A stretch of 42,493 bases of DNA from 40-80 sp964503665. Lineage in GTDB: Bacteria; Bacteroidota; Bacteroidia; Flavobacteriales_D; Crocinitomicaceae. The translations under genes and the position numbers were made by a program. Positions 15,775-24,211 of the stretch are shown piece after piece. The stretch lies in the NCBI GenBank assembly GCA_964503665.1, contig CAZDAR010000018.1:1-42493 (forward strand). Direction: 5' to 3'. The notes below the pieces were generated by a model. It made no database searches, was not told where the DNA came from, and was given only the letters and a program-made list of their open reading frames with translations. The first letter of the stretch is position 1. Each line of letters opens with the position of its first letter.

Positions 15775-16161
15775 TTAGATTTCCTCTAATTCCTGCTTAA
15801 AATTGAAGATACAATCTACTGTTGTAGCTATATCTTGACCAATTAAAAAGATTTCATCTTCTTCATCTGCAGAACAAATCCAATTAACAGTCAATTTATA
15901 ACCTTTTGAGGAGATGATATTGAGGGAAGAAATTAAATTGAGTAATTGAGAAACAGAGTAAGCATTAATATATTCTACTTCTATTGTTAGATTTATTGGG
16001 CTATTAAAGGAAGTGATACTTTCTGAAACCCACGTGTTTATGTTGATCCAAAAAACACTTTCCTTTGTTGGGATAACTCTCCCTTTGATAAAGAAAATAC
16101 CGCTCGATTCTATAAAGCTAACACTTGGTGTTTCAAATGTTGAATTTAAAATAAGATCCAT
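15775..16161 (-). CDS. SiaC/DUF1987-like protein lacking the phosphoacceptor Thr
   Basis: A 128-residue protein resembling SiaC (DUF1987), the phosphoprotein switch of the SiaABCD pathway that controls a diguanylate cyclase in Pseudomonas. Matching parts: TPSVSFIESSGIFFIKGRVIP (11-31, family TPEVxFD..G.l.l.GRSYPEN), LTIEVEYIN (58-66) and NWICSADEEDEIFLIGQDI (93-111, family V.W.Y..DDEDM.E.G.D). The family phosphorylation loop, normally Y-x-N-T-S-S, reads Y64-I-N66-A67-Y68-S69, so the target Thr is Ala. No SiaA phosphatase, SiaB kinase or diguanylate cyclase gene lies nearby. I infer a divergent orphan that is either constitutive or has another role. Ser69 or Ser71 could be an alternative target. 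Confidence 0.7.
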   Translation of the reverse strand: MDLILNSTFETPSVSFIESSGIFFIKGRVIPTKESVFWININTWVSESITSFNSPINLTIEVEYINAYSVSQLLNLISSLNIISSKGYKLTVNWICSADEEDEIFLIGQDIATTVDCIFNFKQELEEI

Positions 16162-16181
16162 TATTTGGGTTTAACAATTAC

Positions 16182-16214
16182 CAAAGCTATTAATAATGTA
16201 GGAGTCTTTTCAAA
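16182..16214 (-). promoter_or_regulatory. Candidate promoter of the SiaC-like gene
   Basis: On the minus strand TTTG (16214 to 16211), a 21-base spacer and TAGCTTTG (16189 to 16182) fit the Bacteroidota pattern. The box ends 20 bases before the ATG at 16161. The -33 element overlaps the last codons of the upstream kinase gene. Confidence 0.45.
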
Positions 16215-17022
16215 AAATAGCAAATTTATCACAAAATAGTTCGATGGGTTTTTGGATGAAAGTTGCCTTTTTGATATTTCGCTTTTGTAACTCGTTGTTA
16301 ATCAAATTTCTTTTATAAAAAGCATAAGAACCTACAAATGCAATTTTGTCAATCTCAATATGTTTATCGACGTGTTTTTCGAAAAATAACTGAATGTTTT
16401 TGATGTGATACTCTTCAAATAAATCATTATTTAGTGATTTTGCAAGACCAGCAACATCATACTTCATGTTTAACCATTCTTCTAGTGAAGTTTGATGAAG
16501 AGTTGTTTGCTCCGTTAAATCTGCTTTTTGGGCATCCGTAAGCTGATTGTTAAAAAGGGCTTGAATAACCAGTTTTCCAAAATAGTATGCGCTCCCTTCA
16601 TCTCCTAGTAAATGACCTAATCCACCGATTTGTTGGCGTATTGTACCGTTCATTATTTCAACCAATACAGACCCTGTCCCCATGATAGCGATAGCACCAC
16701 TTTTCATTTCAAGTGATAAGACTAATCCTTGAATGTCTGTCAAAATGGTAACCGACGAGAAATAAGGTTGAAGAAATTGATTTAGAATCTGTTTATTCTC
16801 TGCTTTTCCCATTCCTGCTCCAAAAAAGAATAAGGGAACTTTATTGGTCATGTGAAGCCCTAAAAAATGCTTGCTTGTTTCAAAAAAAACTTCGTTGAAG
16901 TTTATGGGATGATAACTTCTTGTATCAATGAAATCTTTGGTATTATCACTGTACACAAAAGCCCATGAAGTTGTTGATCCTCCTGCGTCTACTATTACAC
17001 TTGTTAGTTTTTTACCACTCAT
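16210..17022 (-). CDS. BadF/BadG-type ATPase, N-acetylglucosamine kinase-like
   Basis: A 270-residue ASKHA-fold sugar kinase or ATPase. From the ATG at 17022 it opens with SVIVDAGGSTTSWAFV, the first phosphate loop, and has GAIAIMGTGSVLVEIMNGTIRQQIGGLGHLLGDEGSAYYFG (second phosphate loop and glycine-rich region). This matches the NAGK-like Bacteroidota branch of the BadF/BadG/BcrA/BcrD family, but has none of the cysteines of the radical-enzyme activators. The likely substrate is GlcNAc or another amino sugar from wall recycling. The open frame extends 33 codons upstream, but the ATG at 17022 gives the family N-terminus. It overlaps the KdsC-like gene by 11 bases, implying coupled translation. 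Confidence 0.82.
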   Translation of the reverse strand: MSGKKLTSVIVDAGGSTTSWAFVYSDNTKDFIDTRSYHPINFNEVFFETSKHFLGLHMTNKVPLFFFGAGMGKAENKQILNQFLQPYFSSVTILTDIQGLVLSLEMKSGAIAIMGTGSVLVEIMNGTIRQQIGGLGHLLGDEGSAYYFGKLVIQALFNNQLTDAQKADLTEQTTLHQTSLEEWLNMKYDVAGLAKSLNNDLFEEYHIKNIQLFFEKHVDKHIEIDKIAFVGSYAFYKRNLINNELQKRNIKKATFIQKPIELFCDKFAIF

Positions 17023-17530
17023 GATTTCCGTCTTTATCCCATTTGTTCTGTACTCGTAATGCTTGTTCGATAACGTCTCTAACACATCCACTTCCACCTT
17101 TGTATGGTGATTGATAATCACATATTAGCTTGACGTCTGCAGCTGCATCTTGTGGGCAAGCAGAAATGTGAACGATTTTTAAAAGTGAAATATCTGGCAT
17201 ATCATCGCCTAAATACAAGCACTTATTTTCATCTAATTGGTGTTTTTCTTTTAGTTGTTGGAAGGACTCTACTTTGTTGCGCGCTTTCAAAATAACATCA
17301 TTGCAGCCTAGTCGTAGCATAGCTTCCTTTACTATTTCGCTCCTTCCACCTGTGATAATAAAAATTTGAAAACCACTTTTTGAGGCAAGTTGTATGGCAT
17401 AGCCGTCTTTAGCATTAAATGTACGGACAAAGTCTGTTTGTGTAATGGCAATACTTCCATCAGTGAAAACCCCATCGATATCAAAAATGAAAGTGTCTAT
17501 ATTTTTTAATTTTTCTTTATAACTTTTCAT
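17012..17530 (-). CDS. kdsC: KdsC-like HAD phosphatase (Kdo 8-phosphate phosphatase)
   Basis: A C0-type HAD phosphatase of 173 residues from the ATG at 17530. It dephosphorylates Kdo-8-phosphate in the pathway to the inner-core LPS sugar Kdo. Motif I is FDIDGVFTDGS (about 14-24, nucleophile and general-acid Asp), motif II IITGGRSEIV, and the C-terminal motif LYLGDDMPDISLL. The short helix cap and length are right for KdsC. The frame is open 27 codons further upstream into the DUF2520 gene, but the ATG at 17530 fits the family and overlaps that gene by 14 bases. A phosphatase for another sugar phosphate is possible, since kdsA and kdsD are not adjacent. Confidence 0.88.
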   Translation of the reverse strand: MKSYKEKLKNIDTFIFDIDGVFTDGSIAITQTDFVRTFNAKDGYAIQLASKSGFQIFIITGGRSEIVKEAMLRLGCNDVILKARNKVESFQQLKEKHQLDENKCLYLGDDMPDISLLKIVHISACPQDAAADVKLICDYQSPYKGGSGCVRDVIEQALRVQNKWDKDGNHEW

Positions 17531-18287
17531 GATATGTTTCAATAATACTTTTAGTAATAAGTTCGTAAATAGCCTTATCTCTTCCTGATAATAAATTAGT
17601 TTGTGCTTCAATTACACTTTTATCATTTCTTTTAGCAGGCCCTGTTTGAGAATCATAGGCACCATTTTCAATTGCTTTTTCAATCGTTTCTCTTAAAAGA
17701 GGGTAGAGAAGTGCTTTGTCAAATTTGTATGTGGTAGCTAATTTTTCAGCAATGTAAATCTGATGATTGACAAAATTATTGATAAAAACAGCTGCTAAAT
17801 GAATCTTTCTTCTTTGTTTGGAGTCTACAAACTGTACTTTACGGCTAATTTTCCATGCTAAATCAAAAAGCTGTTGTGCAAAATCTATATCAGTTGCTTC
17901 TATAAAGAAAGGTACTTCAAAGAGATTGATTGTTCTGCCCTTCGAAAAAGACTGCAAAGGATAAAATACGCCGATATTTTCTTTTCGCTCTAAATCTTGT
18001 AGTTTGACACCACCAGAAGTATAGGCAATTTTGACTGATTTTGGGATTTGGTGAATAACCGTTTCAATGGCATCGTCTGCTACAGCAATGATACACAAAT
18101 CTGTTTTTATTTCGCTCAATGAAGTAACTGCCTGCGCATTGATTTCATTGGCTAAAGCCTCAGCTATAGCTTGATTCCTATTGTATATTTGTTGAATAGG
18201 AATAGCCAAGTTGTCAAAAGCTTTTGCTAATTGAGAACCGACATTACCTAAGCCAACAATGGCAATAGTTTGTATGGGAGAAATCAT
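17517..18287 (-). CDS. Rossmann-like and DUF2520 domain protein
   Basis: A 256-residue, two-domain cytosolic protein. Residues about 7-110 form a Rossmann fold beginning IAIVGLGNVGSQLAKAF (GxGxxG, NAD(P) binding). Residues about 125-250 form the helical DUF2520 domain, reminiscent of 6-phosphogluconate dehydrogenase and ProC C-terminal domains, with KIHLAAVFINNFVNHQIYIAE. The substrate is unknown. In Bacteroidota it often precedes a KdsC-like phosphatase, as here, with a 14-base overlap. TATTTTTG at 18292-18299 lies exactly 4 bases before the ATG at 18287, so this gene probably heads the block with a leaderless message. Confidence 0.85.
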   Translation of the reverse strand: MISPIQTIAIVGLGNVGSQLAKAFDNLAIPIQQIYNRNQAIAEALANEINAQAVTSLSEIKTDLCIIAVADDAIETVIHQIPKSVKIAYTSGGVKLQDLERKENIGVFYPLQSFSKGRTINLFEVPFFIEATDIDFAQQLFDLAWKISRKVQFVDSKQRRKIHLAAVFINNFVNHQIYIAEKLATTYKFDKALLYPLLRETIEKAIENGAYDSQTGPAKRNDKSVIEAQTNLLSGRDKAIYELITKSIIETYHEKL

Positions 18288-18291
18288 ATTT

Positions 18292-18299
18292 CAAAAATA
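18292..18299 (-). promoter_or_regulatory. -7 box four bases from the DUF2520 start codon
   Basis: TATTTTTG on the minus strand, then AAAT, then the ATG at 18287. It lies just downstream of the SecA terminator, so it should drive the DUF2520-KdsC-kinase block. Confidence 0.5.
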
Positions 18300-18315
18300 T
18301 CAAAATATATCGTTC

Positions 18316-18353
18316 AAAAAAAGAACGCAGAGGATATTCATCAACTGCGTTCT
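18316..18353 (-). terminator. Intrinsic terminator of secA
   Basis: On the minus strand, stem AGAACGCAG (18353 to 18345) and CTGCGTTCT (18330 to 18322) encloses a 14-base loop and is followed by a T run (18321 to 18316). It starts 25 bases after the secA stop codon. Confidence 0.88.
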
Positions 18354-18378
18354 CTTTAAAAGTTATTGTTGTTCACTA

Positions 18379-21300
18379 TTATCCGTGACAGTTTTTATAT
18401 TTTTTACCACTTCCACAAGGACAAGGATCATTTCTTCCAATTTTAGGTTCAGCAACAACCGGAATTTGTTTCGGCTTTTGTGATGCTTCTTTTCCTTTTT
18501 CATTGGATTCTACTTCTTGACTAACCTCTCGTGCATTTTCATAGCTACTTGGAAGCTCTTCAGATTTATTAGTAACGGCTACTTTTTCGATTGTTTTAGG
18601 TAAATTCATATTCAGCAATGAACTTACAACTTCACCTCCAAAACGACTCATCATCGATTTGAATAATTCAAAAGACTCTAGTTTGTATACTAATAAAGGA
18701 TCTTTTTGCTCGTAAACAGCACCTCTAACAGAGGAACGTAAGTCATCCATTTCTCTCAAGTGCTCTTTCCATTCGTCATCAATCAATGAAAGAATTATAG
18801 ATTTCTCGAACGTTTTAATCATTGACTTTCCTTCTGTACGGTAAGCGTCTTCGATATTAACAACCAATTCCATTGTTTTTAAACCATCAGATAGTGGGAA
18901 CACAAAGTTTTTGTATTGGTTATTTGGTGTTTCAAAAATTTCTTTTACTTGTGGTAACACGCGCTCAATTATAGCCGCATTCTTCGCATGGTATTTATCT
19001 TGAAGATGATCATAAATGATAGAACTTAACATTTCATTGCTCGTCGTATTAAACTCTTCATTTGATATTTCTAATTCAATTCCAATTGAAGTATATAGAT
19101 GTATATTGAAATCGTTTAATGTAGGTTTTTCTTTAAAGCTGTAAACGAATTCTTCAATGACATCATAGAATGTATTGGCAATATCGATACCTAATTTATC
19201 ACCAAATAAAGCATTTTTACGTTTTTTGTAAATCGCTTTACGTTGTGCGTTCATCACGTCATCGTATTCCAATAATTGCTTACGTACACCAAAGTTATTT
19301 TCTTCTACTTTTTTCTGTGCTCTTTCAATGGATTTAGAAACGCTACGGTGAGAAATAACCTCTCCTTCTTTGTAGCCTAACTTGTCCATCACTCGTGCAA
19401 TTCTTTCAGAACCAAATTTACGCATCAAGTCATCTTCTAGAGAAACGAAAAATTGAGAAGAGCCTGGATCTCCTTGACGACCAGCACGACCTCTTAACTG
19501 TCTGTCGACACGTCTTGAATCGTGACGTTCTGTACCTAAAATAGCTAAACCGCCAGCCTCTTTAACACCTTCGCCTAGTTTGATGTCAGTACCACGACCT
19601 GCCATGTTAGTAGCGATGGTAACTGCACCTGGCATACCTGCTCCAGCAACAATTTCAGCTTCTCGTTGGTGATACTTAGCGTTCAATACATTATGTGGAA
19701 CACCTTTCATTTTCAAACTTCTACTTAAGAATTCTGAAATTTCGACCGTTGTTGTACCGATTAAAACCGGACGACCTTGTTCTACTAGTCTTGCAGTTTC
19801 TTCAATAACAGCTGCGAATTTTTCCCGTTGCGTTCTGAAAATTAAATCGTTTTTGTCATCTCTAACAATATCTCTATTTGTTGGAATAACAACGACATCT
19901 AATTTGTAGATGTCCCAAAGTTCTTTTGCTTCTGTTTCAGCAGTACCTGTCATACCACTTAACTTGTGGTACATTCTAAAGTAATTCTGTAGTGTTACCG
20001 TTGCATAGGTTTGTGTTGCTGCTTCTACTTTTACACTTTCTTTCGATTCAATCGCTTGGTGTAATCCGTCAGAATAACGTCTTCCATCTAAGATACGTCC
20101 CGTTTTTTCATCAACGATTAACACCTTGTCATTCATGACTACGTAGTCCACCTCTTTTTCAAATAAAGCATATGCTTTTAATAATTGATTTAACGAGTGG
20201 ATACGCTCAGATTTAATACGATAATCTGCCATTAAGGCTTCTTTGTGTTCTTGTAATTCGTCTTTATTGGTAAACTTTCGAGATAATGCTGTTAGCTCTT
20301 CTCCAACGTCTGGTAAAAGGTAATAGCTTTTATCTTCATTGTCAGAAAGTAAGTCAATTCCTTTTTCAGTAATCTCAACTGTATGGTTTTTCTCATCGAT
20401 AACGAAGAATAATTCATTGTCAATTTTCTTCATGTGCTTACCATGTTCCTGAAGATAGAAGTTTTCTGTCTTTTGTAAATGTGCTTTAATTCCAGGCTCA
20501 CTTAAAAATTTAATCAAAGGCTTGTACTTTGGAAATCCTCTGTACGCTCTTAATAGTGCCATTCCACCTTCTTCAATATCTTTTTTGCTCTCTTTACCTG
20601 CTTTCGGGTCGTTGATTGCAACAAGTAAACGTTTGGCATCTGTTAAACATTGATGAACATATTGTTTCTGTGCGTTGACAACTTTCTCAACACGTGGTTT
20701 TAAAGAATCAAACTCGTGTTCTTCACCTCTTGGAGTTGGACCAGAAATAATCAAAGGAGTACGTGCATCGTCAATTAAAACGGAGTCCACCTCGTCAATG
20801 ATGGCGAAATGATGTTTTTGTTGAACCAATTCGTCTACTGAACTGGTCATATTGTCACGTAGATAATCGAAACCAAATTCGTTATTGGTTCCGTATGTTA
20901 TATCTGATTTATATGCTTGTTTTCTTTCTGGTGAATAGGGTCTAGTTTTGTCTAAGCATGAAACAGAAAGTCCATGGAATTGAAACAAGGGACCATTCCA
21001 TTCAGAGTCACGTTTAGATAAGTAGTCATTGACAGTAACAACGTGTACACCTTTTCCTGCAATTGCATTTAAGTAAACTGGTAAGGTTGAAACCAATGTT
21101 TTACCTTCACCCGTTTGCATCTCAGCGATATTTCCTTTGTGCAAAACAGCTCCACCCATCAACTGAACATCGTAGTGAACCATGTTCCAAACGACATTGG
21201 TGTCAGCTACTGTCCATTCGTTGTACCAAATTGCTTTATCTCCGACGATTTCCATACCGTCTTTACGCGTTTGAAGCATCAATTGGTCAAATTCAGTGGC

Positions 21301-21693
21301 TTTCACCTCTAATTTCCCATTTTCCACCCAACGTCGAGACGTTTCTTTAATAACCTGAAATGCGTATGGTAGTATTTCTTCTAAAACTTCTTCGATTTTC
21401 TCATCAACTTCTTTTTCGATCTTCTCAATCTTTTCAAAGATTTCATCTTTATCGATATCGTCGATGTTTGTGTCATTTGTTTGAACTTTTAAAGAAGCTA
21501 TTTCATCTTCTAGCGGTTTAATTCTATCTTGTACGGCTTGTTTAAACTCTGCAGTTTTCCCTCTAAGTTGTTCATCGGTTAATGAACGGATTTCATTTTC
21601 AACTGCTTTAATTTTGTCTACATAAGGTTGATATTTCTTTTTGTCTTGAGACTGTTTGTCACCTATGAATTTCTTAAAAATTTCTCCAATCAT
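18379..21693 (-). CDS. secA: Preprotein translocase ATPase SecA
   Basis: Motor of the Sec export channel, working with SecYEG at the inner membrane. The 1104-residue protein is longer than the roughly 900 of E. coli, as usual in Bacteroidota, with extra sequence in the N-terminal region (a charged coiled segment at about 60-100) and within the nucleotide-binding part. Visible motifs: Walker A MQTGEGKT (about 191-198), the Walker B region IIDEVDSVLIDDARTPLI, TNMAGRGTDIKLG, and the helicase segment DRQLRGRAGRQGDPG. The C-terminus ends in the zinc-binding linker GRNDPCPCGSGKKYKNCHG (three Cys and one His), the SecB/ribosome contact site. It has its own terminator; a -7-like box stands at 21744-21751. 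Confidence 0.98.
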   Translation of the reverse strand: MIGEIFKKFIGDKQSQDKKKYQPYVDKIKAVENEIRSLTDEQLRGKTAEFKQAVQDRIKPLEDEIASLKVQTNDTNIDDIDKDEIFEKIEKIEKEVDEKIEEVLEEILPYAFQVIKETSRRWVENGKLEVKATEFDQLMLQTRKDGMEIVGDKAIWYNEWTVADTNVVWNMVHYDVQLMGGAVLHKGNIAEMQTGEGKTLVSTLPVYLNAIAGKGVHVVTVNDYLSKRDSEWNGPLFQFHGLSVSCLDKTRPYSPERKQAYKSDITYGTNNEFGFDYLRDNMTSSVDELVQQKHHFAIIDEVDSVLIDDARTPLIISGPTPRGEEHEFDSLKPRVEKVVNAQKQYVHQCLTDAKRLLVAINDPKAGKESKKDIEEGGMALLRAYRGFPKYKPLIKFLSEPGIKAHLQKTENFYLQEHGKHMKKIDNELFFVIDEKNHTVEITEKGIDLLSDNEDKSYYLLPDVGEELTALSRKFTNKDELQEHKEALMADYRIKSERIHSLNQLLKAYALFEKEVDYVVMNDKVLIVDEKTGRILDGRRYSDGLHQAIESKESVKVEAATQTYATVTLQNYFRMYHKLSGMTGTAETEAKELWDIYKLDVVVIPTNRDIVRDDKNDLIFRTQREKFAAVIEETARLVEQGRPVLIGTTTVEISEFLSRSLKMKGVPHNVLNAKYHQREAEIVAGAGMPGAVTIATNMAGRGTDIKLGEGVKEAGGLAILGTERHDSRRVDRQLRGRAGRQGDPGSSQFFVSLEDDLMRKFGSERIARVMDKLGYKEGEVISHRSVSKSIERAQKKVEENNFGVRKQLLEYDDVMNAQRKAIYKKRKNALFGDKLGIDIANTFYDVIEEFVYSFKEKPTLNDFNIHLYTSIGIELEISNEEFNTTSNEMLSSIIYDHLQDKYHAKNAAIIERVLPQVKEIFETPNNQYKNFVFPLSDGLKTMELVVNIEDAYRTEGKSMIKTFEKSIILSLIDDEWKEHLREMDDLRSSVRGAVYEQKDPLLVYKLESFELFKSMMSRFGGEVVSSLLNMNLPKTIEKVAVTNKSEELPSSYENAREVSQEVESNEKGKEASQKPKQIPVVAEPKIGRNDPCPCGSGKKYKNCHG

Positions 21694-21743
21694 AATTTCG
21701 TTGGTTATATTTATTACTGTTGCTTTTTTGTCGAAAATTATTC

Positions 21744-21751
21744 CAAAAATA
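21744..21751 (-). promoter_or_regulatory. Candidate -7 box for secA
   Basis: TATTTTTG on the minus strand, 50 bases before the ATG at 21693. No TTTG is found at the expected -33 distance. Confidence 0.35.
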
Positions 21752-21772
21752 AATTACTGACAAAACGTCGCA

Positions 21773-22870
21773 CTAAACGTTGAAGCGGAAGTGCATCAAA
21801 TCGCCGTCTTCTACAATATATTCTTTTCCTTCTACTTTAAACTTACCAGCATCTTTCACTCCTGCTTCTGATCCATATTCGACAAAGTCTTTATATTTCA
21901 TTACTTCGGCACGTATGAAACCTTTTTCAAAATCAGTGTGAATTACACTAGCAGCCTGAGGTGCTGTCATTCCTTTCGTGATAGTCCAAGCTCTTACTTC
22001 TTTTACTCCAACGGTGAAATACGTTTGTAAGTTCAAAAGGGTATAGGCAGTACGAATTAATCGATTTACGCCTGGTTCTTCCAATCCTAACTCATCTAAG
22101 AAAAGTTGGCGTTCGTCATACGTTTCTAATTCTGTAATGTCTGCTTCTATTTTAGCTCCAATCACTAATACTTCAGCATTCTCATTTTTAACCCCTTCTC
22201 TTACTTGGTCAACATATTTATTTCCTGATTTAACAGACGCTTCATCTACGTTGCACAAATAAAGGACAGGTTTTTCAGTTAACAATTGAAATCTTTTTAC
22301 AATTTCTCGGTCTTCTTCGTCAAAATCAATTGCTCGAACTGATTTTGCTTTTTCTAATTCACCCTTTATAATTAAGAGAAGTTGATTCTCTTTAATAACA
22401 TCTTTATCACCAGATTTTAGATTCTTTGCAGTCGCTTGTAAGCGTTTCTCAACAGATTCTAAATCTTTTAACTGTAATTCAATATCAATGATTTCCTTAT
22501 CTCTCATTGGATTGACATTTCCATCCACGTGAATGATATTATCATCATCGAAACATCTTAAAACATGAATGACAGCGTCTGTCTCACGGATATTTGCTAA
22601 GAATTGATTTCCAAGGCCTTCACCTTTAGAAGCGCCCTTCACCAATCCTGCAATATCAACTATTTCCATCGTTGTAGGAACTACACGTTCTGGATTGACC
22701 AATTTTTCTAATACATTCAAACGATTATCAGGAACGGTAATCGTCCCTAAATTAGGCTCAATCGTGCAAAAAGGAAAGTTTGCTGACTGTGCCTTTGCAT
22801 TTGATAAACAATTGAACAATGTTGATTTACCTACATTTGGTAATCCTACAATACCACACTTTAAAGCCAT
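21773..22870 (-). CDS. ychF: YchF/OLA1-family P-loop ATPase
   Basis: An Obg-related, ribosome-associated ATPase linked to translation and oxidative-stress control. The 365-residue length is typical. G1 is GLPNVGKSTLFN (8-19), G3 DIAGLVKGAS (about 72-81), and the nucleotide-specificity motif reads NVDE instead of NKxD, the change that gives this family ATP rather than GTP preference. The C-terminal TGS domain contains VKEVRAWTITKGMTAPQAASVIHTDFEKGFIRAEV. The ATG at 22870 begins MALKCGIVGLPNVGK. A TACATTTG box lies 16 bases upstream. SecA lies 79 bases downstream on the same strand. Confidence 0.97.
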   Translation of the reverse strand: MALKCGIVGLPNVGKSTLFNCLSNAKAQSANFPFCTIEPNLGTITVPDNRLNVLEKLVNPERVVPTTMEIVDIAGLVKGASKGEGLGNQFLANIRETDAVIHVLRCFDDDNIIHVDGNVNPMRDKEIIDIELQLKDLESVEKRLQATAKNLKSGDKDVIKENQLLLIIKGELEKAKSVRAIDFDEEDREIVKRFQLLTEKPVLYLCNVDEASVKSGNKYVDQVREGVKNENAEVLVIGAKIEADITELETYDERQLFLDELGLEEPGVNRLIRTAYTLLNLQTYFTVGVKEVRAWTITKGMTAPQAASVIHTDFEKGFIRAEVMKYKDFVEYGSEAGVKDAGKFKVEGKEYIVEDGDLMHFRFNV

Positions 22871-22886
22871 TCAAGAAATTTTTGTG

Positions 22887-22894
22887 CAAATGTA
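22887..22894 (-). promoter_or_regulatory. Candidate -7 box for ychF
   Basis: TACATTTG on the minus strand fits TAnnTTTG and ends 16 bases before the ATG at 22870, inside the 36-base gap after the previous gene. No -33 TTTG is at the right distance. Confidence 0.35.
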
Positions 22895-22906
22895 ATGAAT
22901 TCCAAA

Positions 22907-23362
22907 CTATTTTCGTGAATTCAAATAGACACTAACAGGAATTTTAAAATTATTTTCTAAATCTCCTTTTCTATCGACTAAAGTATTGTACATTATCCTG
23001 TTTGGAAATTCTTTTAACTGACCATGTGTAAGATATTCAAAATCACCATTTTCAGAGATAGTCAGGACTTTTAAACGGTTTAAGAAGTCGATGTTTAATA
23101 GTTCACCTAGAGACTTTATAAAACGAATCGAAGAATCAATAGAACAACCTGAAATATTTGTCATATCTTCGTTTGCTCCAAGAACAATAAAATGGTTGTC
23201 AACAACTGTTCCAGCAGCAGTTAACTCCATTCCGTGTGCGTTCCATTGGTTAGTGAATGCGGCCATTTCTTTTTCGATTGTTTCTAATTCAGGAGACAAA
23301 AAAGGTCTATCAGATTGATAGACCCAAACTCTTGAAAGATTATCTAAAGTTTCAAATTTCAT
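22907..23362 (-). CDS. Conserved Bacteroidota protein, often mislabelled ABC transporter ATPase
   Basis: A 151-residue cytosolic protein. It has no Walker A, signature or Walker B motif, so the label ABC transporter ATPase that databases often attach to this family would be wrong. Recognisable parts are RVWVYQSDRPFLSPE (12-26), FTNQWNAHGMELTAAGTVVDNHFIVLGANE (about 36-65) and SGCSIDSSIRFIKSLGELLNIDFLNRL (about 71-97), which contains a CSIDSS segment. Function is unknown. It follows the CCG-domain Fe-S protein by 16 bases and is probably cotranscribed with it; this pairing recurs in Flavobacteriales as far as I recall. Confidence 0.8.
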   Translation of the reverse strand: MKFETLDNLSRVWVYQSDRPFLSPELETIEKEMAAFTNQWNAHGMELTAAGTVVDNHFIVLGANEDMTNISGCSIDSSIRFIKSLGELLNIDFLNRLKVLTISENGDFEYLTHGQLKEFPNRIMYNTLVDRKGDLENNFKIPVSVYLNSRK

Positions 23363-23378
23363 TTTATTAATTTTTCAT

Positions 23379-24167
23379 TTATAAATCCATTGCAGAGGCA
23401 ATCATTTCAGCGACATCCATCACTTCTATATCACCATCCTTTCCTGCATTTTTTACACCATCCAGCATCATAATACTACAAAAAGGACAAGCTGTAGCAA
23501 TGATTGATGCGCCAGTTTCAGCTGCCTCTTCTGTACGCTCTGTGTTAATTTCTTTATTTCCTTTTTCGGATTCTTTGAAAACTTGAGCACCACCTCCACC
23601 ACAACAAAGTGAGTTAGAACGGCATCGTCTCATTTCAATTAATTCAGCATCCAATTTTTTAATTAATTCTCTAGGCGCTTCGTAAATACCATTTCCTCTA
23701 CCTAAATAGCAAGGGTCATGATAGGTGATTTTTCTTCCTTTATATTCACCTCCTTCAATCGTTAGTTTTCCTTCATCCAATAATCCTTGAATTAGTTGGG
23801 TATGGTGAACAACTTCGTAACTTCCACCTAATTGAGGATATTCATTTTTAATCGTATTGAAGCAGTGTGGACAAGCAGTAACAATTTTTTTAATTTCATA
23901 ACCATTCAATACTTGAATATTTGCTAAAGCTTGCATTTGGAATAAAAACTCATTGCCAGAGCGCTTTGCAGGATCACCTGTACAAGACTCTTCTGTTCCT
24001 AATACGGCAAAGTTGACATCACATTTATTAAGTATTCTTACTATTGCTTTTGTTACCCTTTTGGCACGATCATCAAAGCTACCAGCGCAACCTATCCAAA
24101 ATAAAACTTCAGGAACTTCGCCTTTTGCAACCATTTCTGCCATCGTAGGCACTTTCAATTCACTCAT
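23379..24167 (-). CDS. CCG-domain (HdrB/GlpC-like) Fe-S protein
   Basis: A 262-residue cytosolic protein with two cysteine-rich CCG domains, like HdrB and the C-terminal half of LutA/GlpC. First domain: GCAGSFDDRAKR (about 27-38), then EESCTGDPAKR and ACPHCFNTI. Second domain: YHDPCYLGRGNGIYEAPRE, then SLCCGGGGAQ and ACPFCSIMM. These bind an unusual Fe-S cluster or act in heterodisulfide or quinone-linked electron transfer. It is encoded 44 bases downstream of the membrane Fe-S protein, so the two probably form one complex. The electron donor and acceptor are unknown. Confidence 0.88.
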   Translation of the reverse strand: MSELKVPTMAEMVAKGEVPEVLFWIGCAGSFDDRAKRVTKAIVRILNKCDVNFAVLGTEESCTGDPAKRSGNEFLFQMQALANIQVLNGYEIKKIVTACPHCFNTIKNEYPQLGGSYEVVHHTQLIQGLLDEGKLTIEGGEYKGRKITYHDPCYLGRGNGIYEAPRELIKKLDAELIEMRRCRSNSLCCGGGGAQVFKESEKGNKEINTERTEEAAETGASIIATACPFCSIMMLDGVKNAGKDGDIEVMDVAEMIASAMDL

Positions 24168-24211
24168 AACTCTAATTTATATCGTTATTATTTTTTTTCT
24201 AATTAAATGAT

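Noticed and set aside
18259..18483. Plus-strand frame across the secA terminator
   Set aside because: It crosses the hairpin and the coded SecA zinc linker, which are better explanations.
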